64,000 nt of DNA from Anaerolineaceae bacterium (GTDB lineage: Bacteria > Chloroflexota > Anaerolineae > Aggregatilineales > Phototrophicaceae), in the NCBI GenBank assembly GCA_020634115.1, contig JACKCH010000012.1, positions 1-64,000 on the forward strand. Direction: 5' to 3'. Each line of letters opens with the position of its first letter. The first letter of the stretch is position 1. The notes beneath the pieces are model-generated. The model saw nothing but the letters and a program-made list of their open reading frames with translations. It had not been told where the DNA came from and made no database searches. This document shows positions 41,862 through 50,438 of this stretch, piece after piece. A program made the translations under genes and the position numbers.

Positions 41862-44800
41862 TTACGCCTTTGCCTCTCCGTTCATCCCGAACAACCCGGC
41901 CAGTCGCTTGTGGAGCGGGTGGAGCAGGCTATACGCCACCGGCACGACGATCAGTGTCAGCAGGGTACTGCTGAACAGCCCACCGATGACGACTGTTCCC
42001 AGTTCAGAGGCGATAATTGCCCCTTCAGAGAGGCCAATCGCTAGTGGAATCAGCGCGATAATCGTCGCCAGCGCCGTCATGATGATGGGGCGCAACCGGC
42101 GGCCACCGGCTTCAATCAGCGCGTCGTGTGTCGCCATCTTGCGTTCCCGCTGGTTCGCCTGCACTCGGTCAATCAGCACCACCGCGTTTGTCACCACGAT
42201 ACCAATCAGCATCAGCATCCCGATCATCGCGGAGATACCCAACACCCGGTTCGTCAGGGTGAGCGCTACTGCCGCCCCCACCGGGGCGACCATGATACTC
42301 AGCATGATGTCAAACCAGTGTACCAGCGACCCGAAGGTGATAATGAGGATGATGAACACAATCGCCATCGCAATCAGCATCGCCACAATCAGGCTGCCGA
42401 AGCCCTGGGTTTGCAGTTCGCTCTCAAAACCCTGGCTGACTTTCACGTCGTTTGGCAGGTCAGGCATCGCTTTAATTGCCTCAATTGCCTGCTGTGTGAC
42501 GCCCAGCGTATTTTCAGTTTCCAGTTCGCCGGTATACTGAAGGGCGGACTCGCCATCAATGCGGATATACGTGATGGGGCCGTTGCTGCTGCCAGTATCG
42601 CCCAGCGATTCCAGGCTGCTCGTGACATTCGCCAGCCCTTCGACATTGTTCAGGGTTTCAATCACACGATCATTAATCGCTTGGAGTTGATCTTGCGGGC
42701 CGGAAAGCACCAGGGCGAACCCGCCGAATCCCTGGTCGCTGAGTGACGCCGCCGAAACAACCGCGTTTTCTTTACCGAAGATGGCTTCCGCCTGGGTGCG
42801 AAGTTCCTGCGTCCATTCATCCAGTTGATCCTGAGAATGGATGCCAACCGTGATGTTGGCGACATTTTCGCTCACACCACCACCTCCCAGTACCAGGCTT
42901 TCCAGGCTCGCGCCGCTGCTACCAACGGTTGTCTGAATGATTTTCAGGTCACTGGCCGGAATCACATCCCGGATAGCGGTTTCCATGCCCTCAACCAGCC
43001 CGTTTGTTTCCAGTATCTTGGTGCCGGAAGGCATCGAAACGCTGACCTGAATTTGCGGTTCGCCCAGGCTGGGGATAAAGGTCGTTGGTCGTGACCCGAA
43101 TAACGCAAACCCGAAGATCATGCTTACCAGTGCAATTCCCAGCACAATCAGGCGGTTATTCCGGTTCGCCAGCGCCCATTGGAGCACCGGGATATAGGCG
43201 CGTTCCAACCAGCCATTGTGTTCCTCTTCGGCTACTTCACTCTGACCGATAAACATATAGGCCAACACGGGCACAACCGTGATCGCCACCACAAATGACG
43301 ACATCAGCGAATAGGTGACGGCTAACCCGAACGGCAGGAAGAATTCACTGATGATGCCACCGGTCAGACCCAGTGGCAGGAAGACGACGACCGTAATCAC
43401 GGTCGCGGCAAAGATAGCGACTGAGACATCCCGTGTTCCTTGCAGAATCGCCTGGCGTTTGTCACCACCAGCTTGGATTTCACGGAAGATGTTTTCCAGC
43501 ACCACAATCGAGTCGTCTACTACCCGCCCGATAGCGACGGTCAGGCCGGAGAGCGTCATGATGTTGATCGTGATGCTTTCCGGGAACAAGCGCAGGATGA
43601 AATGCAACAGGGAGGACGTTTCAGCCGCCGGCGCTAACCATCCATGAACCAGCGGTGGCACCCAGTTCATAAAGGCCATCGCCATAGCCAGGGAGAGCGG
43701 AATACTTATCCCGACGACCAGCGTACTGCGCCAGGCGGGGTAGGGCAGTCTGCCCGGCCACAGCAGAATCAACGCCCCGGCAATGATTCCCAAAATGAGC
43801 AGCACCCGCACAATGACATCGGCTTGTGCGAAGGCCAGCCCCAGATCACCGCCCGCGGCCTCTGAACCCGACAGCACCACCGCGCCGAGCGCAATCGCAC
43901 TCAGGGCGATCAACACAATGCCGGTGGTCGAACGTCCTGAACGTGACCACAATCCGGCGCTTAGGAAGATGAGAATAATGATGACGGCGAAGAAACCGCC
44001 CAGGCCACCTTCCCGCGCCACACCAGCAATTGATTCTTCAATGAAGCTGGCCTGCTGGAAAGCTACACTGACATCAATATTGCTATTGGTGGCGTTGATT
44101 TCGTTGATGACATCATCTACCTGGTGGAAGGCCTCAACCGTGTTCGCGCCGCTGACTTTATAGACCGTCAGTACCAGGCTGGGATTGCCATTGGCGCGAG
44201 TCACGGCGGCGGTTGGCGTGAATTCCTCACCATTCGACTGTGCTCTGGCCTGTACCGCTTCGGGCAACTGCGCCAATACGTCCGGCGTGAGCAGCTGCAG
44301 CGCTTCCACACTCAGCTTATCCAGAAAATCTGGTTCGCGCCCGTCGGCGCTGATATACTGGATGGCCTCGTAAGACAGCCCTCCTAATAGCCTGGGCGCA
44401 TAATTACGCCCGGCAGCACTATTGAAGAACCCGTTCATAAACTGGCTCGGAATCCCGGTTTTATCCGGGAAACGGAATAGGTCATCTGCTGTATCCAATT
44501 CGATACCCAGGAAATTGCCGACTTCCTGCCAGACGGCTGTCAATGCTGGCGCATTCGGATCAGCGGGTGCTACGTTGGTTGTGTAGAGTGCCGCCAATTC
44601 CTGCACGGCGGAGTCCTGTTCACCACTGGCAATTGCGGCGACAGTGGCGGCGGTGGTTGTATCCAGACCGTCAATCACGTCCTGTGGCAGCAGATTGAGT
44701 ACCTGCGGCGAGAGTTTGACCAGTACGTCCGTATCCAGGTTGCTGAAGAAACCCGGCTCTTGCAGTGTCAGGTAACGCACGACACCGGTGCTGAGGCTGT

Positions 44801-46796
44801 CGAACAGCCGCACCTCATACCCGGCGAACTGCTCCGGTACGTCAGTGTTGATGGTGTTCAGCACACTGGATGCCTGTCCATTGCCAATGGCTAATAAATC
44901 AGCGGCGTTTTTCAGCGGTTTGTCGGTGAACTGGGGCTGACTGGCTAGGGCGTTCCAAACATCGCCCAGCGGTGGCGCGGCCTGGGGTAGCGCCAACTGC
45001 GCGTCGGAAAGCATATCGAATACTGCTGGCGAGAGATTTGGAATAAAGGTGGGATCATTGTCCGCCAGGAACACGATTACATCCGGCCCCATAGACTGAA
45101 GCAAGGCTTTCACATCAATCTGGAAAGGTAGAGACAGTGTGCCTGGGGGCAGCGAACTCGGATCCCTCAGCAGGGTTAAGAAATTGAACAGATCAGCCGC
45201 CTGCAGTGTGGATGCCCCGAATTGCTGTGCAGCCGATTCCGGCAGTTGCAGGTTAATCAGGTCGTCCGCAGTGTCGAGCGTGACGCCGAATTGCGACCCC
45301 ATCAGCAGGAAGAATGGCGGCAGCGGTGGCCCCTCAGGGATTTCGGTATTGCCCGGATTATTGGTTGTCGTGTCCGTCGGTGTGTTTTCCGGTGTGGTAT
45401 TAGTTGCCGTATCCGTATTCGTGTTTTCAGCGATATTCCCGCTGGCGGCTTGCTGCGTAAGTCCGTCGCCAGAGACGAATACGCTGTAACTTGCCAGCGG
45501 CAGGTCGTCAAAGCTGAAGGTAATCAACTGCGGCGGGGAAATCCGCCAGGGCTGCGGCAGGTCTACCGGGGTCGGTTCGGCCTCTTCCCCGGTGATGCTT
45601 TGCGCCAGCGCCTTCGCCGTCAGTTCATCACGGGTGAATCCATCCAAATTAGCGATGAAGTCTTCCGGCAGTACGGCGAACACATCGGCGGGCATCGCGG
45701 CTAATTGTTCAGCCTCGAAGTAATTCACCATTGAAGGGTCAAGCGCCAGCATTTGGGTGACGGTTTCGGGTGTCAGGTCATTGGTCTGTCCCAGCGCGCC
45801 CACGATGCGCCCTGCGGTGTAGAACTGGTTGAACACCGCCGCGATATTACGGGTTAGTGTCCGCATTTCCCACAAGTCACGGGCATTTTCAAAGTGATCC
45901 ATCTGCCAGCTTGGCGGCAGCGCCGGGATGGTAGTGGGCAGCGCGACGGTTTCCGCGCTCAGTGCCATCACTGTGCTGTTATCCAGCGTATCCAACCCCA
46001 CCTTTGGCGCAACCACCGTCCATACGTCCGGCGAAAGTTGCAACAATAGACTGGTTGCTTCGGTTGTGGTGGGTTCCGCCACTGCTGCGAGACCGTCGCC
46101 ATCCGTAGGAAGTGCCTGCCCGCCGCTGATGCTCACGCGCGCCACGATATCCAGACTCTCTAACTGCGGGACGATCTCCTGGTCAATCAATTGTTGCAGC
46201 GCCCCCTTCTGAGACGCTGAATCTTCTGTTTGTCCGGCCAGGTATATCAGCAGGGTTCGCACCGTGTCATCCGGCAGCGCGTTCCAGACTTCCGGCGTCA
46301 ACTGGAACAGGAAATTGCTGTCCTGCCGTTGCAGGTAGAGCAGCATATCAGGGGTGAGTTCACCGAGCAGGCGGTTCACAAAAGCCTGGGTGGTCTCACC
46401 TTCGGGGGCCTGAATATGGCGCAACGGCAGCCATACCCCGTCTACCGCGTCCTGAATCTGGACGCGGAGTTTAGCCTGGTTCAGGCCAAAGTCGTTTCGC
46501 GCCTGGATGACTGTACCAAATGATCCGGTTGTTTGGGTTTCCAGGTTTACGACCTCTGGAATTTGGGACAGTGCATTTTCAAGCGGTTCAGTCAGCACCG
46601 TCAGAACCTGCTCGCTGGTCATGCCGGAGGCCTGCGCCAGGATGACAGTGGTCGGGAACTCAATCGAGGGGATGAGTTCTTGTCGGAGTTGAGTCACCGC
46701 AATCATGCCCAACGCCAGGAAGGTGACGACCAGCGCCAATGTGACTGCGCGGAAACGCAGTGAAAGATTTGTAACGAAGCTAAAGAGTGATTTCAT
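41862..46796 (-). CDS. giant RND-family efflux transporter with repeat-containing extracytoplasmic insertion
   Basis: A 1644-residue HAE1/AcrB-like proton-driven transporter; usual members have about 1050. TM1 is RAVTLALVVTFLALGMIAV. The porter region (ELIPSIEFPTTVILAQASG, LTEPLENALSQIPEVVNL) is interrupted by about 600 residues of repeated helical units of about 40 residues (L-Y-L....F...L.P.V...LP.D......) plus an Asn/Thr-rich linker (TNTDTATNTTPENTPTD). Two or three extra hydrophobic segments precede TM3. TM4 keeps the proton-relay Asp pair (GRVVDDSIVVLENI); the second half has normal TM8-TM12. ATG 46796 has GAGGAG upstream. No adaptor or outer-membrane channel gene is near, which fits a cell with one membrane. 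Confidence 0.88.
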   Translation of the reverse strand: MKSLFSFVTNLSLRFRAVTLALVVTFLALGMIAVTQLRQELIPSIEFPTTVILAQASGMTSEQVLTVLTEPLENALSQIPEVVNLETQTTGSFGTVIQARNDFGLNQAKLRVQIQDAVDGVWLPLRHIQAPEGETTQAFVNRLLGELTPDMLLYLQRQDSNFLFQLTPEVWNALPDDTVRTLLIYLAGQTEDSASQKGALQQLIDQEIVPQLESLDIVARVSISGGQALPTDGDGLAAVAEPTTTEATSLLLQLSPDVWTVVAPKVGLDTLDNSTVMALSAETVALPTTIPALPPSWQMDHFENARDLWEMRTLTRNIAAVFNQFYTAGRIVGALGQTNDLTPETVTQMLALDPSMVNYFEAEQLAAMPADVFAVLPEDFIANLDGFTRDELTAKALAQSITGEEAEPTPVDLPQPWRISPPQLITFSFDDLPLASYSVFVSGDGLTQQAASGNIAENTNTDTATNTTPENTPTDTTTNNPGNTEIPEGPPLPPFFLLMGSQFGVTLDTADDLINLQLPESAAQQFGASTLQAADLFNFLTLLRDPSSLPPGTLSLPFQIDVKALLQSMGPDVIVFLADNDPTFIPNLSPAVFDMLSDAQLALPQAAPPLGDVWNALASQPQFTDKPLKNAADLLAIGNGQASSVLNTINTDVPEQFAGYEVRLFDSLSTGVVRYLTLQEPGFFSNLDTDVLVKLSPQVLNLLPQDVIDGLDTTTAATVAAIASGEQDSAVQELAALYTTNVAPADPNAPALTAVWQEVGNFLGIELDTADDLFRFPDKTGIPSQFMNGFFNSAAGRNYAPRLLGGLSYEAIQYISADGREPDFLDKLSVEALQLLTPDVLAQLPEAVQARAQSNGEEFTPTAAVTRANGNPSLVLTVYKVSGANTVEAFHQVDDVINEINATNSNIDVSVAFQQASFIEESIAGVAREGGLGGFFAVIIILIFLSAGLWSRSGRSTTGIVLIALSAIALGAVVLSGSEAAGGDLGLAFAQADVIVRVLLILGIIAGALILLWPGRLPYPAWRSTLVVGISIPLSLAMAMAFMNWVPPLVHGWLAPAAETSSLLHFILRLFPESITINIMTLSGLTVAIGRVVDDSIVVLENIFREIQAGGDKRQAILQGTRDVSVAIFAATVITVVVFLPLGLTGGIISEFFLPFGLAVTYSLMSSFVVAITVVPVLAYMFIGQSEVAEEEHNGWLERAYIPVLQWALANRNNRLIVLGIALVSMIFGFALFGSRPTTFIPSLGEPQIQVSVSMPSGTKILETNGLVEGMETAIRDVIPASDLKIIQTTVGSSGASLESLVLGGGGVSENVANITVGIHSQDQLDEWTQELRTQAEAIFGKENAVVSAASLSDQGFGGFALVLSGPQDQLQAINDRVIETLNNVEGLANVTSSLESLGDTGSSNGPITYIRIDGESALQYTGELETENTLGVTQQAIEAIKAMPDLPNDVKVSQGFESELQTQGFGSLIVAMLIAMAIVFIILIITFGSLVHWFDIMLSIMVAPVGAAVALTLTNRVLGISAMIGMLMLIGIVVTNAVVLIDRVQANQRERKMATHDALIEAGGRRLRPIIMTALATIIALIPLAIGLSEGAIIASELGTVVIGGLFSSTLLTLIVVPVAYSLLHPLHKRLAGLFGMNGEAKA

Positions 46797-46874
46797 CCAG
46801 AGTGCGCTCCTCGGTAGATACAAAAAATAGCGCGCGGGCTGCCCTCGCACTGTTAAGGATTTGGGGAGACATAA

Positions 46875-46897
46875 TTTATCCCCTGTACGGGGATAAA
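46875..46897. promoter_or_regulatory. candidate operator in the RND gene leader
   Basis: TTTATCCCC (46875-46883), TGTAC, GGGGATAAA (46889-46897): perfect 9-bp arms around 5 bases, about 80 bases upstream of the RND start and downstream of the predicted promoter. It could be a repressor site or an RNA hairpin. Confidence 0.5.
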
Positions 46898-46929
46898 CGA
46901 GTGTTTGTTCACAGATTGTACAGTGAAAT

Positions 46930-46957
46930 TGTATACTGAGTGTCCAGGAAAATGCAA
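46930..46957 (-). promoter_or_regulatory. predicted promoter of the RND transporter gene
   Basis: On the minus strand TTGCAT (46957-46952), 16-base spacer, TATACA (46935-46930). The palindrome at 46875-46897 lies 30-55 bases downstream, a position where a bound repressor would block elongation. Confidence 0.5.
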
Positions 46958-47001
46958 TCCTACAATGATTAACCTTTAGTGATGGATGACCCGGCGCAAG
47001 A

Positions 47002-47032
47002 AACAAAAACTCGCAGAGATCATACCTACGAG
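47002..47032 (-). terminator. rho-independent terminator of the liv operon
   Basis: On the minus strand CTCGTAG (47032-47026), loop of nine bases, CTGCGAG (47016-47010, one G-U pair), then TTTTTGTTT. It begins about 24 bases after the livF stop. Confidence 0.8.
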
Positions 47033-47055
47033 CCTGTTTTTAAGGCTTATTTGGC

Positions 47056-47763
47056 CTAACCGAGATACGCGGAGATAATCTTGGGGTCTTGTTGAAGCTG
47101 CTGGGCCGGCCCTTCGTAAACAATAACCCCGCGCTCAATCACATAGCCGTAATCTGCGATTTGCAAGGCTTTGCGGGCATTCTGTTCCACTAATAGAATC
47201 GGGATACCGCGCTCTTTGATCTCTTCAATGATATGGAAAATCTCGTTGACCAGCAGCGGCGCTAACCCCATGCTCGGCTCATCCAGCATCAGCAAGCGCG
47301 GCTGTACCATCAACGCCCGCCCAACCGCCAGCATTTGCTGTTCACCGCCGCTGAGTGACCCGGCTTTCTGGGTGCGGCGTTCCCTCAAACGGGGGAAACG
47401 GGCGAAAATGTCATCCAGGTCGGTCTGTACATTCATGCGGTCTTTACGCGGGTAGGCGCCCATCCATAGATTTTCCTCCACACTCATGTTGGCGATTACC
47501 AGACGGCCTTCCGGCACCTGTACCAACCCCAGGCCGGTGATTCTGTCCGCTCGCCACCCGGTAATATCCTGGCCGTCGAAACGAACCGTGCCGCCGCTGG
47601 GTTTCAGCAGGCCGCTGATGCTGTTCAGCGTGGTGGATTTGCCCGCGCCGTTCGCACCGATCAGGCTGACGACCTGCCCGCGTTCAACCTGGAACGAGAT
47701 GCCGCGCAGGGCTTTGATTGCCCCGTAACCAGCATGTAAATTAGAGACTTCAAGTAAGGCCAT
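47056..47763 (-). CDS. livF: branched-chain amino acid ABC importer, ATP-binding protein LivF
   Basis: A 235-residue ATPase with Walker A GANGAGKST, signature LSGGEQQMLAVGRALM, Walker B LLMLDEPSMGLAP (the LivF-type SMGLAP) and the switch region LLVEQNARKAL. Length and the ending KIISAYLG are typical of LivF. It is the last gene of livKHMGF; its start is 31 bases after the livG stop. It pairs with LivG to energise the LivHM channel. Confidence 0.94.
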   Translation of the reverse strand: MALLEVSNLHAGYGAIKALRGISFQVERGQVVSLIGANGAGKSTTLNSISGLLKPSGGTVRFDGQDITGWRADRITGLGLVQVPEGRLVIANMSVEENLWMGAYPRKDRMNVQTDLDDIFARFPRLRERRTQKAGSLSGGEQQMLAVGRALMVQPRLLMLDEPSMGLAPLLVNEIFHIIEEIKERGIPILLVEQNARKALQIADYGYVIERGVIVYEGPAQQLQQDPKIISAYLG

Positions 47764-47794
47764 AAGCCGCTCTGTCTAAAGAAAATAAGGTCGT

Positions 47795-48553
47795 CTACTC
47801 GTCCTGGCCGAGATAGGCTTCAATCACCTGTGGGTTATGTTTGATCGCGTCCGGTGTGCCGTGCGCGATAATCTGCCCGAAGTTCAGCACGTAGATTTCG
47901 TCGCAAACCTGGTGAATCAATGACATATCATGTTCGATCACCAGCACGGTTAGCCCGTCTTCCCGTACCAACCGCAGAATTTGCTCGCCCAGGGCTTCCG
48001 TCTCCACCGGGTTCATACCGGCGGTGGGTTCATCCAGCAGCAGCAGCTTGGGGTTAGCGCCAAGCGCACGCGCCATCTCTAACCGGCGCTGATCGCCATA
48101 CGGCAGATTCCCAGCACGGAGTGTTGCCGCCTGCATGAGATCAAACCGTTGCAACAGGTTACTGGCGGTATCTTGCAATCGTTTTTCTTCTTGGCGGTAG
48201 CGCGGGGTGAAGACCAGGGCATCCAGAATCGAGGCTGACCCGCGACCGTGCTGACTGATGAGCAGATTTTCGAGTGCCGTCATTTCGCCAAAAAGTCGGA
48301 TATTCTGGTAGGTTCGCGCGATTCCCAATCGTGTGATTCGGTGCGGCGGCAGGGTATGAATTGGCGTGCCGTTAAAACGGATTTCGCCACTGGTGGGGTG
48401 GTCAAGCCCGCTGATGTTGTTGATGAGCGTGGTCTTGCCCGCGCCATTCGGGCCGATCAACCCGACGACCTTGCCAGCCGGGACGGTCATGTTGACATTA
48501 TTGAGTGCCTGCAATCCGCCAAACAAGCGTGAGACGTTGATGAGTTCCAGCAT
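47795..48553 (-). CDS. livG: branched-chain amino acid ABC importer, ATP-binding protein LivG
   Basis: A 252-residue ATPase with Walker A GPNGAGKTT, LivG-type YQNIRLFGEMTALEN, signature-region LPYGDQRRLEMARAL (degenerate LSGGQ as in other LivG proteins), Walker B LLLLDEPTAGMNPVE and VIEHDM. ATG 48553 lies 2 bases after the livM stop; a longer in-frame start would lie inside livM. Confidence 0.94.
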   Translation of the reverse strand: MLELINVSRLFGGLQALNNVNMTVPAGKVVGLIGPNGAGKTTLINNISGLDHPTSGEIRFNGTPIHTLPPHRITRLGIARTYQNIRLFGEMTALENLLISQHGRGSASILDALVFTPRYRQEEKRLQDTASNLLQRFDLMQAATLRAGNLPYGDQRRLEMARALGANPKLLLLDEPTAGMNPVETEALGEQILRLVREDGLTVLVIEHDMSLIHQVCDEIYVLNFGQIIAHGTPDAIKHNPQVIEAYLGQDE

Positions 48554-48555
48554 AG

Positions 48556-49479
48556 TTAGGATGTCTCCGCTGCCAGTGTGTCGCCGTTCGTTTTGCCGCG
48601 CAGCCGCCCCCACAGCCGTGACCATCCCGCAGGATTGACCAGACCGCCGGGGAGATAAACGATTACCAGCAGCAAAATCGTCCCGTTGACGATCCCCCGG
48701 TACTGTTTGAAGTCGCGCAACACTTCCGGCAGAGCCGTCAGCACGAATCCGCCGATCACCGGCCCAATCCAGGTGGACGTGCCACCCAAAACCGCGAATG
48801 CTAGAATACTAACGGCCTGGTCGAAACCATAGTCGCCAGGGCTGATTGTGCGCGTCAAGTGCGCTTTCAGCACCCCGGCTGCGGCGGCCAGCACCGCGCT
48901 CAAGATAAACACCATATTCTTGGTGTAGACTACGTTGATGCCCATATTGGCGGCAGCGGGTTCGTCCTGGCGCACGGCGGCCATCGCCCGGCCAAAACGG
49001 GAACGGTGCAGCCGGATCATCACGAAGCCCGCCACGATCAGAAACGCCACGAGATGCCAGGTTTCGGTAATTTTGGGGATGCCAGTGATGCCGAGTGCGC
49101 CGCGTGTCAGTTTCACGGTTTCACCCGTGAGCGAACTGGCAAACGTGTCGAAGTTGAGAATCAGAATCCGCACCACTTCGCCAAAGCCGATGGTGGCAAT
49201 CGCCAGGTAAATATCCTTGAGACGAAGTACGGGCAGTCCAATTGGGACTGATAACACCCCTGCTACCAGCATCCCGCCGATCAGGCCGACCCATAACGGC
49301 TGGTCGAAGTTCTGCGTCAAAATCACACCGGTATAAGCTCCGATAGACATGAACCCGGCGTTTGCCAGCGAAAACATACCGGTATACAGCACCAGATACA
49401 TGCTGAGTCCCAATATACTGTTCACCAGCATGAACTGTAAAACGATTTCGGTGATACCGATACTGCGTAGGAATTCCAT
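48556..49479 (-). CDS. livM: branched-chain amino acid ABC importer, permease LivM
   Basis: A 307-residue permease with eight to ten hydrophobic segments. Hallmarks are LGLSMYLVLYTGMFSLANAGFMSIGAYTG (in parts), GEVVRILILNFD, GRAMAAVRQDEPAAANMGINVVYTK (ATPase-contact loop) and LGGTSTWIGPVIGG. It starts 3 bases after the livH stop and is followed at once by livG. Confidence 0.93.
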   Translation of the reverse strand: MEFLRSIGITEIVLQFMLVNSILGLSMYLVLYTGMFSLANAGFMSIGAYTGVILTQNFDQPLWVGLIGGMLVAGVLSVPIGLPVLRLKDIYLAIATIGFGEVVRILILNFDTFASSLTGETVKLTRGALGITGIPKITETWHLVAFLIVAGFVMIRLHRSRFGRAMAAVRQDEPAAANMGINVVYTKNMVFILSAVLAAAAGVLKAHLTRTISPGDYGFDQAVSILAFAVLGGTSTWIGPVIGGFVLTALPEVLRDFKQYRGIVNGTILLLVIVYLPGGLVNPAGWSRLWGRLRGKTNGDTLAAETS

Positions 49480-49482
49480 AAA

Positions 49483-50367
49483 TCAGGCCCGCGTGTGTTC
49501 TTTTTGCCCGACGAGACCCTGCGGGCGGAACAATAAAATCAGAAATAAAAGCGTGAAAACAAAGGCATCCCGGTAGTTGCTGCCACCGTTGGCGATGCTA
49601 AAGACTTCCAGCGCCGCGACGACAAACCCGCCAACCACTGCCCCCTGGATGTTGCCCATGCCGCCCAGCACGATGACCGTCAGCCCTTTGAGCGCCACCT
49701 GGTCGCCCATGAACGGTGTCATCGAGTTGTAGGCCAACCCATATAACACCCCGGCAGCACCGGCCAGCGCTCCCGCCAGGAAAAACGTGGTTCTGAATAT
49801 CCCGCTAACGTGGACTCCGAGTAAGCTGGCGACCCGCTGGTTAAAGGCCACCGCCCGCATCCCTTGCCCGGTGCGGGTGCGAATGACCAGATATTGCAGC
49901 AGCGCCATCAACGCTACCGAAACCAGCAAGATGATGATCTGAATCGGCGTGATGCGGAAGGGGAGTCCTTCAATGGTGTCGGTGGGAATGCTGCCTAATG
50001 GGAATCGCTGCGGTTGTGTACCGAAAATCAATTGGGCGATGTTCACCATCAGGATCGCTGCACCAATACTACTAATCAACTGCGCGATACGAGGCGCATT
50101 CCGGCGGCGCAGTGGTGCGAAGGCCACCGCGTCCAGCAGCACGCCCAGAATGCCTGCGCCCAGCATGGCAACCGGGATAGATAACCAAACGGAAAAATTG
50201 AACTGTGTCACCATCATCAGGCCGATGAATGCGCCCCACATAAAAACGGCGCTGTGTGCGAGGTTGAGGACTCCGAGAATGCTGAAAACGAGGGCATATC
50301 CCAGGGCGAATAAACTGTAGACCCCACCGAGCCAGATGGCATTGACAATCTGTTGTGTAATATTCAT
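49483..50367 (-). CDS. livH: branched-chain amino acid ABC importer, permease LivH
   Basis: A 294-residue permease. NAIWLGGVYSLFALGYALVF and NLAHSAVFMWGAFIG form the family's first helices; GQGMRAVAFNQRVASLLGV is the coupling loop and VLGGMGNIQGAVVGGFVV the conserved C-terminal block. It lies 71 bases after livK with a stable hairpin (50379-50407) between. Confidence 0.93.
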   Translation of the reverse strand: MNITQQIVNAIWLGGVYSLFALGYALVFSILGVLNLAHSAVFMWGAFIGLMMVTQFNFSVWLSIPVAMLGAGILGVLLDAVAFAPLRRRNAPRIAQLISSIGAAILMVNIAQLIFGTQPQRFPLGSIPTDTIEGLPFRITPIQIIILLVSVALMALLQYLVIRTRTGQGMRAVAFNQRVASLLGVHVSGIFRTTFFLAGALAGAAGVLYGLAYNSMTPFMGDQVALKGLTVIVLGGMGNIQGAVVGGFVVAALEVFSIANGGSNYRDAFVFTLLFLILLFRPQGLVGQKEHTRA

Positions 50368-50378
50368 GAGTTTCTAGT

Positions 50379-50407
50379 CCGGGGGCGGCAGATAAGCCGC
50401 GCCCCGG
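50379..50407 (-). other. intercistronic hairpin between livK and livH
   Basis: CCGGGGGCGGC (50379-50389) and GCCGCGCCCCGG (50396-50407) pair along most of their length around a 6-base loop, with a one-base bulge and no U-run. Same placement as the hairpins in the btu-like and peptide operons. Confidence 0.7.
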
Positions 50408-50438
50408 TAGCTAATCTTTCGATAAGTCGAATGCGGTA

